Positions 22,670 to 32,284 are shown, counted from the stretch's first letter. The stretch is 64,000 nt of DNA from Yponomeuta sedellus (GCA_934045075.1 OW203722.1:18824986-18888985); one strand, 5' to 3'. Notes: generated by a model not told the origin, from the sequence alone. Translations and numbers: made by a program.

Positions 22670-22920
22670 AAGTATCTTCTTCTTCAGGCTATGTTAGTTG
22701 ACCGGTGGACATAGCCCTCCCCAATTGAGCGCAAGGTTGTGCAATCATTTGGGAGTAATGCCCATAATCCCCACGCTGGGCATGCGGGTTGGGGATCGCA
22801 GTTTGGTGGAATTGTACTGCAGGGGGCCCACCCCCGGTTTGTATCCCTTAGTCGTCTTTTAGAACACCCGCGGGAAGAATTTGGGTTGGTGCTATTCTCT
22901 AGGCCGACACCACACATCCA
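22670..22920 (-). mobile_element. Dispersed repeat with LINE-like 3' end, copy 2
   Basis: Shares CCCATAATCCCCACGCTGGG, GGGGATCGCAGTTTGGTGG and the CCGCGGGAAGAATTTGGG block with 8,983-9,255. The 3' end (CTTCTTCAGGCTATGTTAG) lies at the left. Confidence 0.75.
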
Positions 22921-23384
22921 AAGTATATTCTGAACAAATCATCGTAACCTTTACTTTCCTTTCCACGTATCGAAGCCGCCATCGTCGTTAAAAGCACGTC
23001 AAAATCAACTCTTAAGTCCATCTGTCGTATGCAGGGAAACAACGAAGAACATTGTTTTGTCCCCTCTGACAAAGGCGCACTTTTACAATTATTCAAGGGC
23101 CATCTTTACCCAAGTGCTTCGCTACTCGTTGCGATCTCTTAAGCGGCGCTGCCAAGTGCAGAGAGATGTACCCCTGTTAGAAATCTAACAAATTGTATCT
23201 GAAGTTAAGGCGGCCAGAAACTTTTCTCGCAACCGTCGTATAGTTTCAAAGAATATTCTGGAGAATTTATCTGCAATTTCCCATTTATTTGCGTCATGTA
23301 CTCTGCCAGTTTCATTTACAAAAATACGATTGTTTAAAACATTCCTCAAATGAATTTTCAATTTAAAAAAATATACCTTGTATA

Positions 23385-23760
23385 CAATAGCCTTCGCATC
23401 TACGTAATGAGAATTTATACAGCGTCCAGTAGCATCTTTCCTCACGCTAGATGTGTGAAGAGACCATTCGGATGCTGCAGTGCCTGGGACATTGTTTTTT
23501 AGATAGTGTAGGCTTACCCGGCACCGATACCATCCTGAAAGCTTAATGGGCCTAACCCACAGAAAGAAGAGATCTGTCAATATGTGCAGAGCCAACTATT
23601 CGACAAGTTTCCTTACCAGGTTTTCCTTCAAATTTAGCGTGTGGTAATGGGACTACAAATTTGAAGTTACGTACGTCTGTGCGTAACTTGGAATTTAAAC
23701 AGTCATTGTGGATCGAACCTGGGCCTCCCGCTTGCGAGTTCATTGTTCGTATAAGATTCA
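23385..23760 (-). mobile_element. SINE-G, diverged full copy
   Basis: ATAGCCTTCGCATCTACGTA, GCAGTGCCTGGGACATTG and the GTCATTGTGGATCGAACC head image follow in the SINE-G order. More diverged than 20,102 and 55,830. ORFs across it are incidental. Confidence 0.8.
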
Positions 23761-23855
23761 ACCCTTTCACGTAAGCATCACGAGAGATCTTCTTACAAAG
23801 AGACAGAGAATATTTTCGGGGCTTACACGCGTAGTAATTTATTGCTATTTTACCT

Positions 23856-23888
23856 CGACGTTTCGACGACGTTACAGTCATCGTGGTC
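23856..23888 (-). other. GACCACG...CGAAACGTCG hairpin motif
   Basis: On minus it reads GACCACGATGACTG then TAACGTCGTCGAAACGTCG. The same arrangement occurs at 24,452-24,485 and 47,856-47,889. Function unknown; see findings. Confidence 0.6.
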
Positions 23889-24154
23889 GCGAGAAGACTG
23901 ATGGCTGGCACCCGTTTGCATCTTCGGCTGATGAGGTTTCTGACTACCCTCAATCAGTCATCAAAAAGCACTATTAGGGTTGCGACACACTACACTGACA
24001 ATGTCGGACGATAAGCCATGCGACTTTTTTCAACTCGAACACTTCTTCATGACCGGATCCCACGTTTGCGACAGTTTGAAACCATATTCCCGATTTATAT
24101 TCTAACTATGTGTACAAGTCGCGAAAGTTTAAAATATGTTAAAGCCACGCGTTC

Positions 24155-24290
24155 ACACGACGGATTTCTGATTTCAAACGCCGACGTACTCGAACACTTC
24201 AGATACTCAGGTTTCCTCACAATTTTCTCCGTCACTCATAGCGAGTAGTAATACTACTAAAAATCACAAAAGTACGTTTTGAGGCGTACT
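24155..24290 (-). mobile_element. SINE-T middle fragment
   Basis: CAAACGCCGACGTACTCG, CTCAGGTTTCCTCACAATTT and AGCGAGTAGTAATACTAC are the diverged body of the family. Head and tail are missing. Confidence 0.6.
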
Positions 24291-24384
24291 TTACTTCCAA
24301 TTTGTATCTCCTTTGTTTGAAAACATTTCCTTGTCGTATTTTGTAAGGTTAACACAAGCACTAGACATAATAAAAACTATATTA

Positions 24385-24526
24385 ACACGGATTTTACTCG
24401 TTTAATTTTATATTTTTACAGTTTTTCGACAGTTTTTCGAAGGACTTCCGAGACCACGGTACTTGAAAAAGTGCCGAAACGTCGGTAAATTGTAAGAATG
24501 TAAAATTAAACGAGTAAAATCCGTGT
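24385..24526. mobile_element. 142-bp inverted-repeat element
   Basis: 36-bp arms (24,385-24,420 and 24,491-24,526; ACACGGATTTTACTCGTTTA at the left end) differ at two positions. The 70-bp centre contains a GGTACTT-GAAA-AAGTGCC hairpin followed by GAAACGTCGG. No coding sequence, no clear target duplication. Confidence 0.75.
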
Positions 24527-24852
24527 AAATACAGTGTTTATTATTCCCTTGTCGCTTGCAGACTTCTGGATAGGTAAAATCCTAGGTAAAATCCTAGTTT
24601 CTAAGAGTTCAAACACTCAAATTCTAGTTGAGACTTCCTCATATTAGCTCAGCAATGTTTTCTCTTTGTCCTGACATCGCTCCTTCACCTTACGCACACA
24701 GGGTTTGTTTGAAGAAGCTAATTCATCTTGAGTCTAGTTTACACCGATGAACTTCTTAAGATCGAGTCAATCTAATGACACCCGGCGAACCTCAATGTAG
24801 TTCTTAAGGTGTTTGTCGTAAGTGCGAGTATTGAACAAAAGAGATTGTTTTC

Positions 24853-25015
24853 TGAACACAGTATCACATAAAAAGTACCCGGAACCGGTGTGCGTGCACG
24901 CACGGCTTATGAACGTTAATGAAACGAAGGTGATCTGTCAGGATTGTGGCAACTGGCAGTCCCTTGTCTCTGCCCACCCCTCTGGGATACAGGCGTGGGG
25001 TTATGTATGTAGTAT
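24853..25015 (+). mobile_element. Short dispersed repeat, longest copy
   Basis: Extends further 5' than the other copies (CCGGTGTGCGTGCACGCACG, TGAACGTTAATGAAACG) before GGTGATCTGTCAGGATTGTG and TCTGGGATACAGGCGTGGGG. Comparable to 8,455-8,595. Confidence 0.65.
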
Positions 25016-25029
25016 CACATACATACGCA

Positions 25030-25983
25030 GCAGATTTAAAGTTTACTTAACTCGTTTTAAGAGCAAGCTTATTAAGTTTTTCGCTACTGAATATGAAAAC
25101 GACGGAAATAAATGGACTGTAAAATGGTACGTGATGGATAATTAAAACGTAGAAATCCGTAATACTTGACAACCAAAAATATTTGCAATAGCAAATATTT
25201 AACTACCATCTGACGTATTAACGAACAGTCTTTTTTTAAAACTATATAAAAAACGAAATAAGGAATTCGCCACATCCATGTAACTGGACAGCTTTTTTAT
25301 TATCTAAATGGTTTTAGATTTAACCTTCTCAGTCTTGAGCTTGAAAATGCTTTTCTATTGATATTTCAAGGTCAGTATTAAAGCTAAATGGACTATATAG
25401 TAGTAGTAGCCAGCAACTTAATTTACAATGCCGTCTATTTATTAGACTAATACTTTTAAGTGGAGGATAAAATATATATATGAGTGGAGAAATCTTGTTT
25501 AGAGTTTAAAAATCTTCTCAAAAAATTCGCAAACAACTATCTTTCACGGATTCGAAGTACGTACTAACCACTCCTAGTATATTCAAAATCTGTAGTGCCA
25601 AAAAGGATTTTATACTTCTACTTCTTTAGTACCCTAATGCCTCTCACAGAGTCAAGTTTGTGCAGAAAATATTTTTTTTAGATTTCCTTTTGAAAAAACA
25701 TGTATTCGATCGCTATTCTTCAGGCACGTTCATTTTGCTATGACTTTCAAACGACCCAAAATTCATTGTGTATAGTATAAACTTAAAATTTGTCACGAGT
25801 TGTTTTTCTTCTACACACTGCACCTCTCTTCAAATTCAAATTTATGTATTTATTTATTTGTTTATTTATTTATTCAGTTTGGAGAATCATTAGCTTAAAC
25901 TTAATAAATAAACCTATGTGATACGGTACTTCTATAACGATTTGGCTTCAGTTTTTAAGGATATAATTGCCAGACCACATATT
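25030..25983. other. Gene-free AT-rich stretch
   Basis: No gene or repeat family seen apart from a short (TTTA)n run near 25,843-25,876. Confidence 0.45.
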
Positions 25984-26392
25984 GTGAATGAATGAACGAA
26001 CGAACGAACGAACGAACGAACGAACGAACGAACGAACGAACGAACGAACGAACGAACGAACGAACGAACGAACGAACGAACGAACGAACGAACGAACGAA
26101 CGAACGAACGAACGAACGAACGAACGAACGAACGAACGAACGAACGAACGAACGAACGAACGAACGAACGAACGAACGAACGAACGAACGAACGAACGAA
26201 CGAACGAACGAACGAACGAACGAACGAACGAACGAACGAACGAACAAACAAACAAACAAACAAACAAACAAACAAACAAACAAACAAACAAACAAACAAA
26301 CAAACAAACAAACAAACAAACAAACAAACAAACAAACAAACAAACAAACAAACAAACAAACAAACAAACAAACAAACAAACAAAGAAACAAA

Positions 26393-26429
<37 letters not shown>

Positions 26430-26430
26430 A
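25984..26430 (+). repeat. Compound tetranucleotide microsatellite: (GAAC)n-(AAAC)n-(AAAT)n
   Basis: Two GAAT units lead into about 62 uninterrupted GAAC repeats (to 26,243), about 35 AAAC repeats (26,244-26,384) and about 10 AAAT repeats (to about 26,428). Each step differs by one base. It sits on the 3' side of a minus-strand SINE-P whose normal tail is (TATT)n on its own strand, so it appears to be an expanded SINE tail. Frames across it translate as NERT or FVRS repeats and are not genes. Confidence 0.95.
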
Positions 26431-26749
26431 AATCACTGTACCCACATGATTGATACCCAATATCGTTCCGATGTTAAACCTAACTGCAAAGTAGGTAGTC
26501 GGGGCTGTAAGAAATGCAATTTGCTTAAGTCAGATGTCGCTGCCTGTACGTAATACAGAGAATATTGTAAAGAGGTTCGAAATTTCACTGATGTCGTGAG
26601 TCGCCCATTGGCAAAATTGGTAGAGCGCTGGTACGGATAGCCAGAGGTTGCGGGTTCGAATCCCGGCATGGGTGAAATTTTTAGCCTCTAAATAGGTTTT
26701 TAAATTTGTTCCTTAGCACGGGTTAGTGCATTAAAAATAAAAATGGTGT
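26431..26749 (+). mobile_element. SINE-F inserted in the SINE-P tail, 13-bp target duplication
   Basis: AAATAAATAATTA flanks both ends (26,418-26,430 and 26,750-26,762). The copy begins with a short inverted piece (CACTGTACCCACATGAT), then the plus 5' extension (GTTAAACCTAACTGCAAAG), the tRNA-like module (26,605-26,673) and the tail CACGGGTTAGTGCATTAAAA. Confidence 0.9.
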
Positions 26750-26762
26750 AAATAAATAATTA

Positions 26763-26990
26763 TTCATGGACATATTACACAGATCTCGTTAGCCCTATAC
26801 TAAGTACAACTGAATGACTTGTGTTATAGGTGCTAACTCGACGATAAAAATACAATAAATACATAGATAACATCCAAGACCCGAGACAAACTAGAAAAGT
26901 TCGTTTCCTAGTTTGACCCGACCGGGGATCGAACCCGAGACCTTTGGTTTTACAGTCAGCGTGCCAAACCGCTGCGCCACCGAGGCCGTC
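26763..26990 (-). mobile_element. SINE-P: tRNA-derived SINE
   Basis: On minus: GACGGCCTCGGTGGCGCAG head with box B GGTTCGATCCCCGG, then CTAGTTTGTCTCGGGTCTTG and ATGTCCATGAATAATTA end. A near-identical plus copy is at 60,057-60,293. The (AAAT)n tail continues leftward as the compound microsatellite, interrupted by SINE-F. Confidence 0.9.
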
Positions 26991-26999
26991 AATTATTCT

Positions 27000-27369
27000 T
27001 TGTATTTGTGTTATGTGGAATGAGATTGATGTTGCTACGTAAAAGACATATTTGTAGGGTTCAATGGATATTTTCCGCAATTTCGTTTTACAAATGGTTG
27101 AATTTTCCTCCTATCTAAATCACGAATAATAAAATCAAATAGATTTTCTTACAGAACAAGGCCATTTCATTGCCATGACAAAGATCATTAGCTAGATTAC
27201 TTCTAGAGCCGCTGTATATTTGCACAAATGCTCTTAGTCTAAGTGTTTTCCATGAATATCACAGGGTATTCTAGTTTGGGACCAGGACAAGAGTTGTTCA
27301 TACAATAGAATCAATGTTAATATTATTATTTGAAAATCCAATATTCTATGCAATATCTAGCTATTAGCT
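27000..27369. other. Left flank of the DIRS element
   Basis: No gene. An 18-bp sequence near 27,264 (CAGGGTATTCTAGTTTGG) recurs exactly inverted near 33,015, 450 bp beyond the other end of the DIRS element. It resembles the SINE-Q body (CAGGGTATCCTAGTGTGG). Confidence 0.45.
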
Positions 27370-27380
27370 ATTATGTTCCG

Positions 27381-27518
27381 TAATCTCGTCCTCATTTGTA
27401 ACTATGTAGTATGCACCTTTGCACTACTGCGCTGCACAATCTTCAAAGTCCTTTAAAATAAAGATTTCTGAACGCTCCCCATAGACAACCTCGCGTTCCC
27501 GCTATCTCAAACGTCATT
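27381..27518 (+). repeat. DIRS left inverted terminal repeat
   Basis: 138 bp, perfectly complementary to 32,363-32,500 by eye. Outside it, 27,370-27,380 is unique to the left end but is represented, complemented, in the internal complementary region. It ends 71 bp before the ORF1 ATG and probably houses or adjoins the promoter (inference). Confidence 0.93.
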
Positions 27519-27589
27519 GTACTTTTTTTGTGCATCCGCGCTGTACGTAATATTGTGATTACTGCGAGAATAGTGAAAAATCCTGCAAA

Positions 27590-29199
27590 ATGGACCAAGA
27601 ACTTCGGGCTGAGATGGAAGAATTGAAGAGGCAGGTCAAAAAACTGTCGCGGCGGCGTCGCCGCCGGCGATATGACAGCCGAGAAGACCGGCGCCAGCGC
27701 TACCGCTCGCGATCTCGATCTGCCTTTTCTGCTAGACGTGATCACAGTCGTGATCGCAGCCCTAGCAGACACCGAAATAGCTACAGCAGGAGCCGGAGTG
27801 TTGAAGAGGATTACGGTAAGTTTTAAGAATTATTTTTAGGTTGTGAAAATTTTCTATGGACGGCCATGCTCTTTTTAGTAATGGTGAAAAAGCTAATTGT
27901 TTTGGCCCTTGACCTGATCGGATTATTTCTCTAGAGCTTTCACGAGAGGCTAGCCGTGAGAATGTTTTTCGTATTCGGTTGAGTATATGAACACTGGCCT
28001 GCGCATTGGAGCTTTCACGAGAGGTTAGCCGCGCGGCAATACAGTTTACCAGAAACTTTTGTCTCAGCTTCGAGGTTATATCTTGCATTTAGAGCTATCA
28101 CGAGAGGTTAGCCAATGCTACATGAAATACTTCCATACTGCAGTTAACACTGATAGAACTTTCACGAGAGGTTAGTCACTGGTGTCTTATACAGAGTGAT
28201 TGCAAGGCATACCTACCTATATATAACAATGTCCCTAAGAGCTCTCACGAGAGGTTAGCCTGTGGACATATTATGCATTAATCACTGAATGTTTTCCAAC
28301 ACATATTTTCATATCCGACTTCAGATCAACCGGAGAATGAGCCCGCAGCCCCAGCCGAGCCCATATTCCTGTCTGATCCGGTGGCACTGACAGACCCTGC
28401 AGTGCTGACTGAACCATCAGCTGTAATTGAACCAGCAGGCCTCCCTAGTGAAATTGAGGATATTCTAGGCAGTGAAGGGCTACAGAACCAACCAAAAGGC
28501 ATCTCCATACACCCCAGAATCGAAACAAGATGGGCAGCAATCCTAATGTCAGGGCTGTCAGAAGAATCCAGACAATCCATACAAAAGAAATATACCCTGC
28601 CAGAAAATTGCCCACTTTTAAAACCACCCAAACTAAATGAGGAAGTGGCAGCCACTATGAATGAAAGCGGTCTCAAAAGGGACAAGAGAATTGCCGAAAA
28701 ACAATTGGCCTTAAGTACAGCTGTCTCTTGTATCGGCCAAGTGCTCAACACAATGATTGAAAATGACAGCAGCTGTCTAAAACAGATAGAAATACTGAAT
28801 GATGCGGCAAGGATGATGTGTAGCATCATTCAAAGTGACTCTGTCACTAGGAGAACGCTGATCCTCCCAGGTCTAAATAGGGATATGAAGGCCCTTATGG
28901 AAAAGACTGAAATATCCGAATTCCTATTTGGCGACAAATTACAAGACAAAGTTTCTGCCTGCAAAGCTGTGAAAAAGTCTGCACAGGAGCTTAAAAACAC
29001 CCCAGCCACTCATACTACAAAGAAAGCATTAAACTACCGAGGCCCGCCGAAACTAACTCCTCATCCGAACGGGCCCAAGGAGAAGAAGACACCGAGGAGG
29101 CCACCCTTTCACCGCGTCCAGGCTCCACCAGCTCAGCGTCCTCGTTCTCCTCAGAAGCAGTCCCACCAACGCCGACGTCCGGGACCCTACCGTCGCTAA
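27590..29199 (+). CDS. DIRS ORF1 (Gag-like), two exons
   Basis: Exon 1 (27,590-27,815) encodes 75 residues: a short charged helix (residues 1-20), an arginine run (20-27) and an RS/SR-dipeptide stretch (about 35-70) like that of SR splicing factors. Exon 2 (28,325-29,199) adds a proline/glutamate linker and an alpha-helical Gag domain containing the PENC...LLKPPKLNEEV pattern typical of DIRS/Ngaro ORF1 proteins. The spliced product is about 366 residues. The donor G|GTAAGT and acceptor TTCAG|A join in phase 1, so the frame continues exactly; unspliced, it stops three codons after the donor. There is no zinc knuckle. The C-terminus is basic (RRRPGPYRR) and overlaps the RT frame. Role inferred from the family: particle formation and RNA binding. 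The SR-like N-terminus is unusual. Confidence 0.85.
27816..28324 (+). other. Spliceosomal intron in DIRS ORF1 (509 bp)
   Basis: Donor GTAAGTTTT, acceptor preceded by TTTTCATATCCGACTTCAG. All frames contain stops. Excision restores the reading frame (phase 1) into the conserved Gag domain. It holds five copies of a 22-bp motif described separately. Confidence 0.83.
27934..28260 (+). repeat. Five dispersed copies of a 22-bp motif in the DIRS intron
   Basis: Copies at 27,934-27,955, 28,009-28,030, 28,092-28,113, 28,156-28,177 and 28,239-28,260. Each reads GAGCT or GAACT, then T/A/C, TCACGAGAGG, then T or C, then TAGYC. At most two changes separate any copy from the consensus, while the 42-61 bp spacers and flanks are unrelated. 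CTYTCACGAGAG can form a small hairpin (CTCT-CACG-AGAG in copy 5). Start-to-start spacing is 75, 83, 64 and 83 bp. Possible protein-binding, splicing-control or packaging array. Function unknown. Confidence 0.92.
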
Positions 29200-29206
29200 G
29201 TCAGGT
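29153..29206 (+). other. Candidate alternative acceptor (29,155), 50-nt mini-exon and donor (29,204/29,205)
   Basis: CCTCGTTCTCCTCAG|A is a good acceptor sequence. Joined to exon 1 it enters the RT frame in phase. CAG|GTACAG at 29,204/29,205 is a moderate donor that ends on a codon boundary of that frame. The 50 nt between them plus exon 1 (226 nt) make exactly 92 codons. Confidence 0.5.
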
Positions 29207-31073
29207 ACAGACCGGTAGATTGCCGTACTTTGTCCAGAACTGGGATTGTTTATCATTAAGCCCTACTATACGTAGTTGGATTGTTGGTTACACAATCCCC
29301 TTTTCCAGTACACCGCAGCAGACCTCACACACTAAGAATGATACATTTACACTAGAGGAAAGTTATTTAATTTGTAATGAGATAAAGAAACTGTTACAAA
29401 TAGGGGCAATCGAACACTGCCAGCCGGCAAGTGGCCAGTTTTTATCTAGCATTTTTCTCCATCCTAAAGCAGACGGCAGCTGGAGATTTATCTTAAACCT
29501 TAAGAACCTAAATAAATTTGTTCATACAGTTCACTTTAAATTAGAGGATGTTAGAACAGCTACTAAACTTATGACTGCAAATTGCTTTATGGCAACGATT
29601 GACATTAAAAATGCATATTATTTACTATCAATATCAAAACAGGACAGAAAATACTTAAGGTTCGAGTTTAATAACTCCATGTTTGAGTTTACTTGTCTTC
29701 CCTTTGGCCTTAGCACAGCCCCATATGTGTTCACAAAGGTACTAAAACCAGTCATGAGCTACTTACGTTCTTTAGGTCTCTTATCAGTAATATACTTGGA
29801 TGACATACTGTGCTTTGGAAAGACCAGCACACAGTGTATGGAAAACGTATCCATAACCCAGAAACTTCTTATAGGCTTAGGTTTTATTATTAATACAGAA
29901 AAAAGCTGTCTCACACCTAAACAAGAATGCAAATTTTTAGGCTTCATCTTGAACTCTGTGTCACAAACTATTTCATTACCAGATAAGAAAAAGAAGAACA
30001 TTCTAGAAATGATACAGAAAATAAGATCTAGTAACAAATGTAGAATTCTCGATTTTGCTAAGCTTCTGGGACTACTTGTAGCAGCTTCACCGGCAATTGA
30101 ATATGGGTGGCTCTACACAAAAGTATTAGAGAGACATAAGACTTTAGCGTTGAGGCACAACAATGAAAACTATAATAGAAATATATATATCACAGACTCT
30201 ATCCTAAAAGAGTTGGATTGGTGGACCTTACATATTCCTAGTAGTCAATGCAAGTTAAAACAGTTTGATTTTAGCCTCGAAATATATTCTGACAGTTCCC
30301 GAAGCGGCTGGGGCATAGTGTGTAACAATGAAAAAAGCCATGGACATTGGACAGAGGAGGATAGTAAATACCATATTAATTATTTAGAGCTGCTGGCAGC
30401 TTTTTTCGGCTTGAAAACTTTTGCATCAAATTTATGTAACTGTGAGATTTTACTAAGAATAGACAACACCACGGCCATAGCTTACATTAATAAGATGGGG
30501 GGAACTCGGTTCCCACATCTTAATGAGCTAGCAAGAAAGTTATGGCAATGGTGTGAAGAGAGACATCTATGGGTATACGCATCTTACATTAGCTCAAAAG
30601 AGAATTCAGTAGCAGACCGGGAATCCAGACGGGCACACTCTGAAATAGAGTGGGAATTATCCCAGTCATCATTTAAGACTATAGTGAACACACTGGGTCA
30701 GCCTCAAATAGATCTATTTGCAAGTAGGGCAAATACCAAATGTGGTGTGTATGTATCTTGGTACCCAGATCCTGATGCCTACACTTCAGATGCCTTCACT
30801 ATAAAATGGGATAAAATGTTTTTCTATGCTTTCCCACCATTTGCCCTTGTAAGCAGAACATTACAAAAAATATTAAGAGATAAAGGAAAAGGCATTGTAG
30901 TGGTTCCGTGGTGGCCGTCCCAACCATGGTACCCTCTGTATGAGTCCATGGTTGTATCGGAAAAAGTTATTCTTAATCCTAATAATGATTTGTTACTCTC
31001 TCCTTCTAGGGACCCACATCCTCTACACAGAACTCTGACCTTGATAGCAGCAGTATTATCCGCGAATCCTTGA
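29155..31073 (+). CDS. DIRS reverse transcriptase / RNase H / Dam-like polyprotein
   Basis: The frame is open from 28,995. I place the likely start of the expressed part at 29,155, where an acceptor-like TCGTTCTCCTCAG fits the exon 1 donor in phase 1. No ATG precedes the catalytic core. Numbering from 29,220: RT motif A TIDIKNAY (Asp128), PFGLSTAP (161-168), YLDD (192-195); RNase H YSDSS (Asp358), YLELLAA (Glu390), RIDNTTA (Asp415), ADRES (Asp466). Residues 496-541 (IDLFAS...DAFTIKW...FPPF) match the phage Dam-methyltransferase-like segment found in DIRS proteins; FPPF replaces the catalytic (D/N)PPY, so methylation activity is doubtful. No aspartic protease or DDE integrase, as expected. It makes cDNA from the element RNA. 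Confidence 0.93.
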
Positions 31074-32017
31074 CCAGAAGAGGTGTCCCACCAGCTTCAA
31101 TGGATATAATGATAGCGTCTCTGGCAACCAAGACTAAGAAACAATACGACTCAGCTTTGAACCACTGGATAAAGTTCTGTGCAGATCAGGGTGTGGATCC
31201 ACTGGCAGGTTTAGTACCAACGGTTATTTCATTTTTAACTCAAAAATTTAAGGAAGGCTTATCATACAGTTCTCTAAACTCCTATAGGTCAGCCTTATCT
31301 CTTGTTATCGGACCTCATCTAGGAAACGATGAACAGATAAAGAGATTTTTTAAAGGGGTTTTTAAGCTGCGTCCAAAGAAGCCCAGATACGAAGAAGTCT
31401 GGGATGCTAATATAGTTTTAAATTATCTCAACTCGTTAATACCTAATGATACCCTTGGTTTAGAACTTATTGCTAAGAAAACAGTGACACTTCTTGCATT
31501 GGTCACCGCTCACAGAGTTCAAACTCTATCATTGATATTAACTGAAAACATATATGTCAATGAAGAAAACATTAGAATTAAGATTCCTGATTTCATAAAG
31601 ACTACTGGGCCTCATCGATTGCAGCCGAATTTAATAATACCATTTTTTAAGGATAATCTCAATATTTGCCCAGCAACAACATTGTTGTCTTATCTTGATG
31701 TCACTCGAGATATACGAGGATCTTGCAAGAGACTGTTCATTACTTTTAAAAAGCCTTACCATGCAGCTTCTCCAACAACACTAAGTAGATGGATAAAATC
31801 ATCATTGTCCGAAAGTGGTATAGATGTTAGAATTTTCTCAGCACACAGCACTAGGCATGCTGCTACATCCAAAGCCTCTGATGGAGGCCTTAGTATTGAG
31901 GTAATTAGAAAGGCAGCTGGCTGGTCGGAAGGCTCCAGTTGTTTTGCCAGATTTTACAAAAGACCAATTATATCTAATTTAAATTCCTTCGCTCAGGCCG
32001 TGTGCTCAAGCAAATGA
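31010..32017 (+). CDS. DIRS tyrosine recombinase
   Basis: Open from 31,010, right after an acceptor-like TTACTCTCTCCTTCTAG. The first ATG is at 31,100. It overlaps the RT ORF by 64 nt in another frame. Numbering from 31,070: an N-terminal core-binding helix bundle (YDSALNHWIKFC, SYRSAL), then the catalytic domain with Arg149 (TAHRVQT), His259-Ser-Thr-Arg262 and nucleophile Tyr296 (FARFYKR). The second His/Trp position is Trp285 (AGWS). These are the residues of tyrosine recombinases (Cre/XerD type). In DIRS elements the enzyme integrates circular cDNA without target duplication. All catalytic residues are present, so activity is plausible. Confidence 0.94.
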   Translation, partial: GPTSSTQNSDLDSSSIIRESLTRRGVPPASMDIMIASLATKTKKQYDSALNHWIKFCADQGVDPLAGLVPTVISFLTQKFKEGLSYSSLNSYRSALSLVIGPHLGNDEQIKRFFKGVFKLRPKKPRYEEVWDANIVLNYLNSLIPNDTLGLELIAKKTVTLLALVTAHRVQTLSLILTENIYVNEENIRIKIPDFIKTTGPHRLQPNLIIPFFKDNLNICPATTLLSYLDVTRDIRGSCKRLFITFKKPYHAASPTTLSRWIKSSLSESGIDVRIFSAHSTRHAATSKASDGGLSIEVIRKAAGWSEGSSCFARFYKRPIISNLNSFAQAVCSSK

Positions 32018-32177
32018 TTATACTAGATACTATTATTGTGTATTACTTAATTATGTTAACTATAAGTTGCTAAGAGAACCTTTGATATTTGATAAGGTAA
32101 TTCAATTGTGACACGAGGAGTATTATTAAAATATTTTTTTTTTTTTTTACATTTGCACAACTTTCTTCTTTGAACAT
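32018..32177 (+). other. DIRS 3' spacer
   Basis: Non-coding AT-rich stretch with a 16-T run near 32,136-32,151 between the recombinase stop and the internal complementary region. No AATAAA is present on the plus strand here. Confidence 0.6.
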
Positions 32178-32284
32178 CTACATAGTTACAAATGAGGACG
32201 AGATTACGGAACATAATTATAATGATCGGAATAACTTACCAAGTGTATCCGATCCCCAATTATGTGAAGTAATCTCGTCCTCAT
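32178..32284 (+). repeat. DIRS internal complementary region
   Basis: 32,178-32,217 is the exact complement of 27,370-27,409 (left end), and 32,221-32,284 the exact complement of 32,486-32,549 (right end); the two overlap around ATAAT. This circle-junction-like sequence lets the non-identical ends be templated during DIRS replication. Confidence 0.93.

Noticed and set aside
24452..24485. Hammerhead ribozyme
   Set aside because: A hairpin followed by GAAAC is present, but the CUGAUGA half of the core is not, so the call is not supported.
25932..26399. Open frames of 135-147 codons encoding NERT, NKQT or FVRS/FVCL repeats
   Set aside because: They are translations of the tetranucleotide microsatellite in every frame and strand, not proteins.
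28326..28829. 167-codon minus-strand ORF in DIRS ORF1
   Set aside because: Antisense shadow of the Gag-like exon; no motif and no start context.
28990..29199. Programmed -1 frameshift between ORF1 and RT
   Set aside because: The frames are -1 related, but I found no X XXY YYZ heptamer in the correct register. Splicing explains the missing RT start better.
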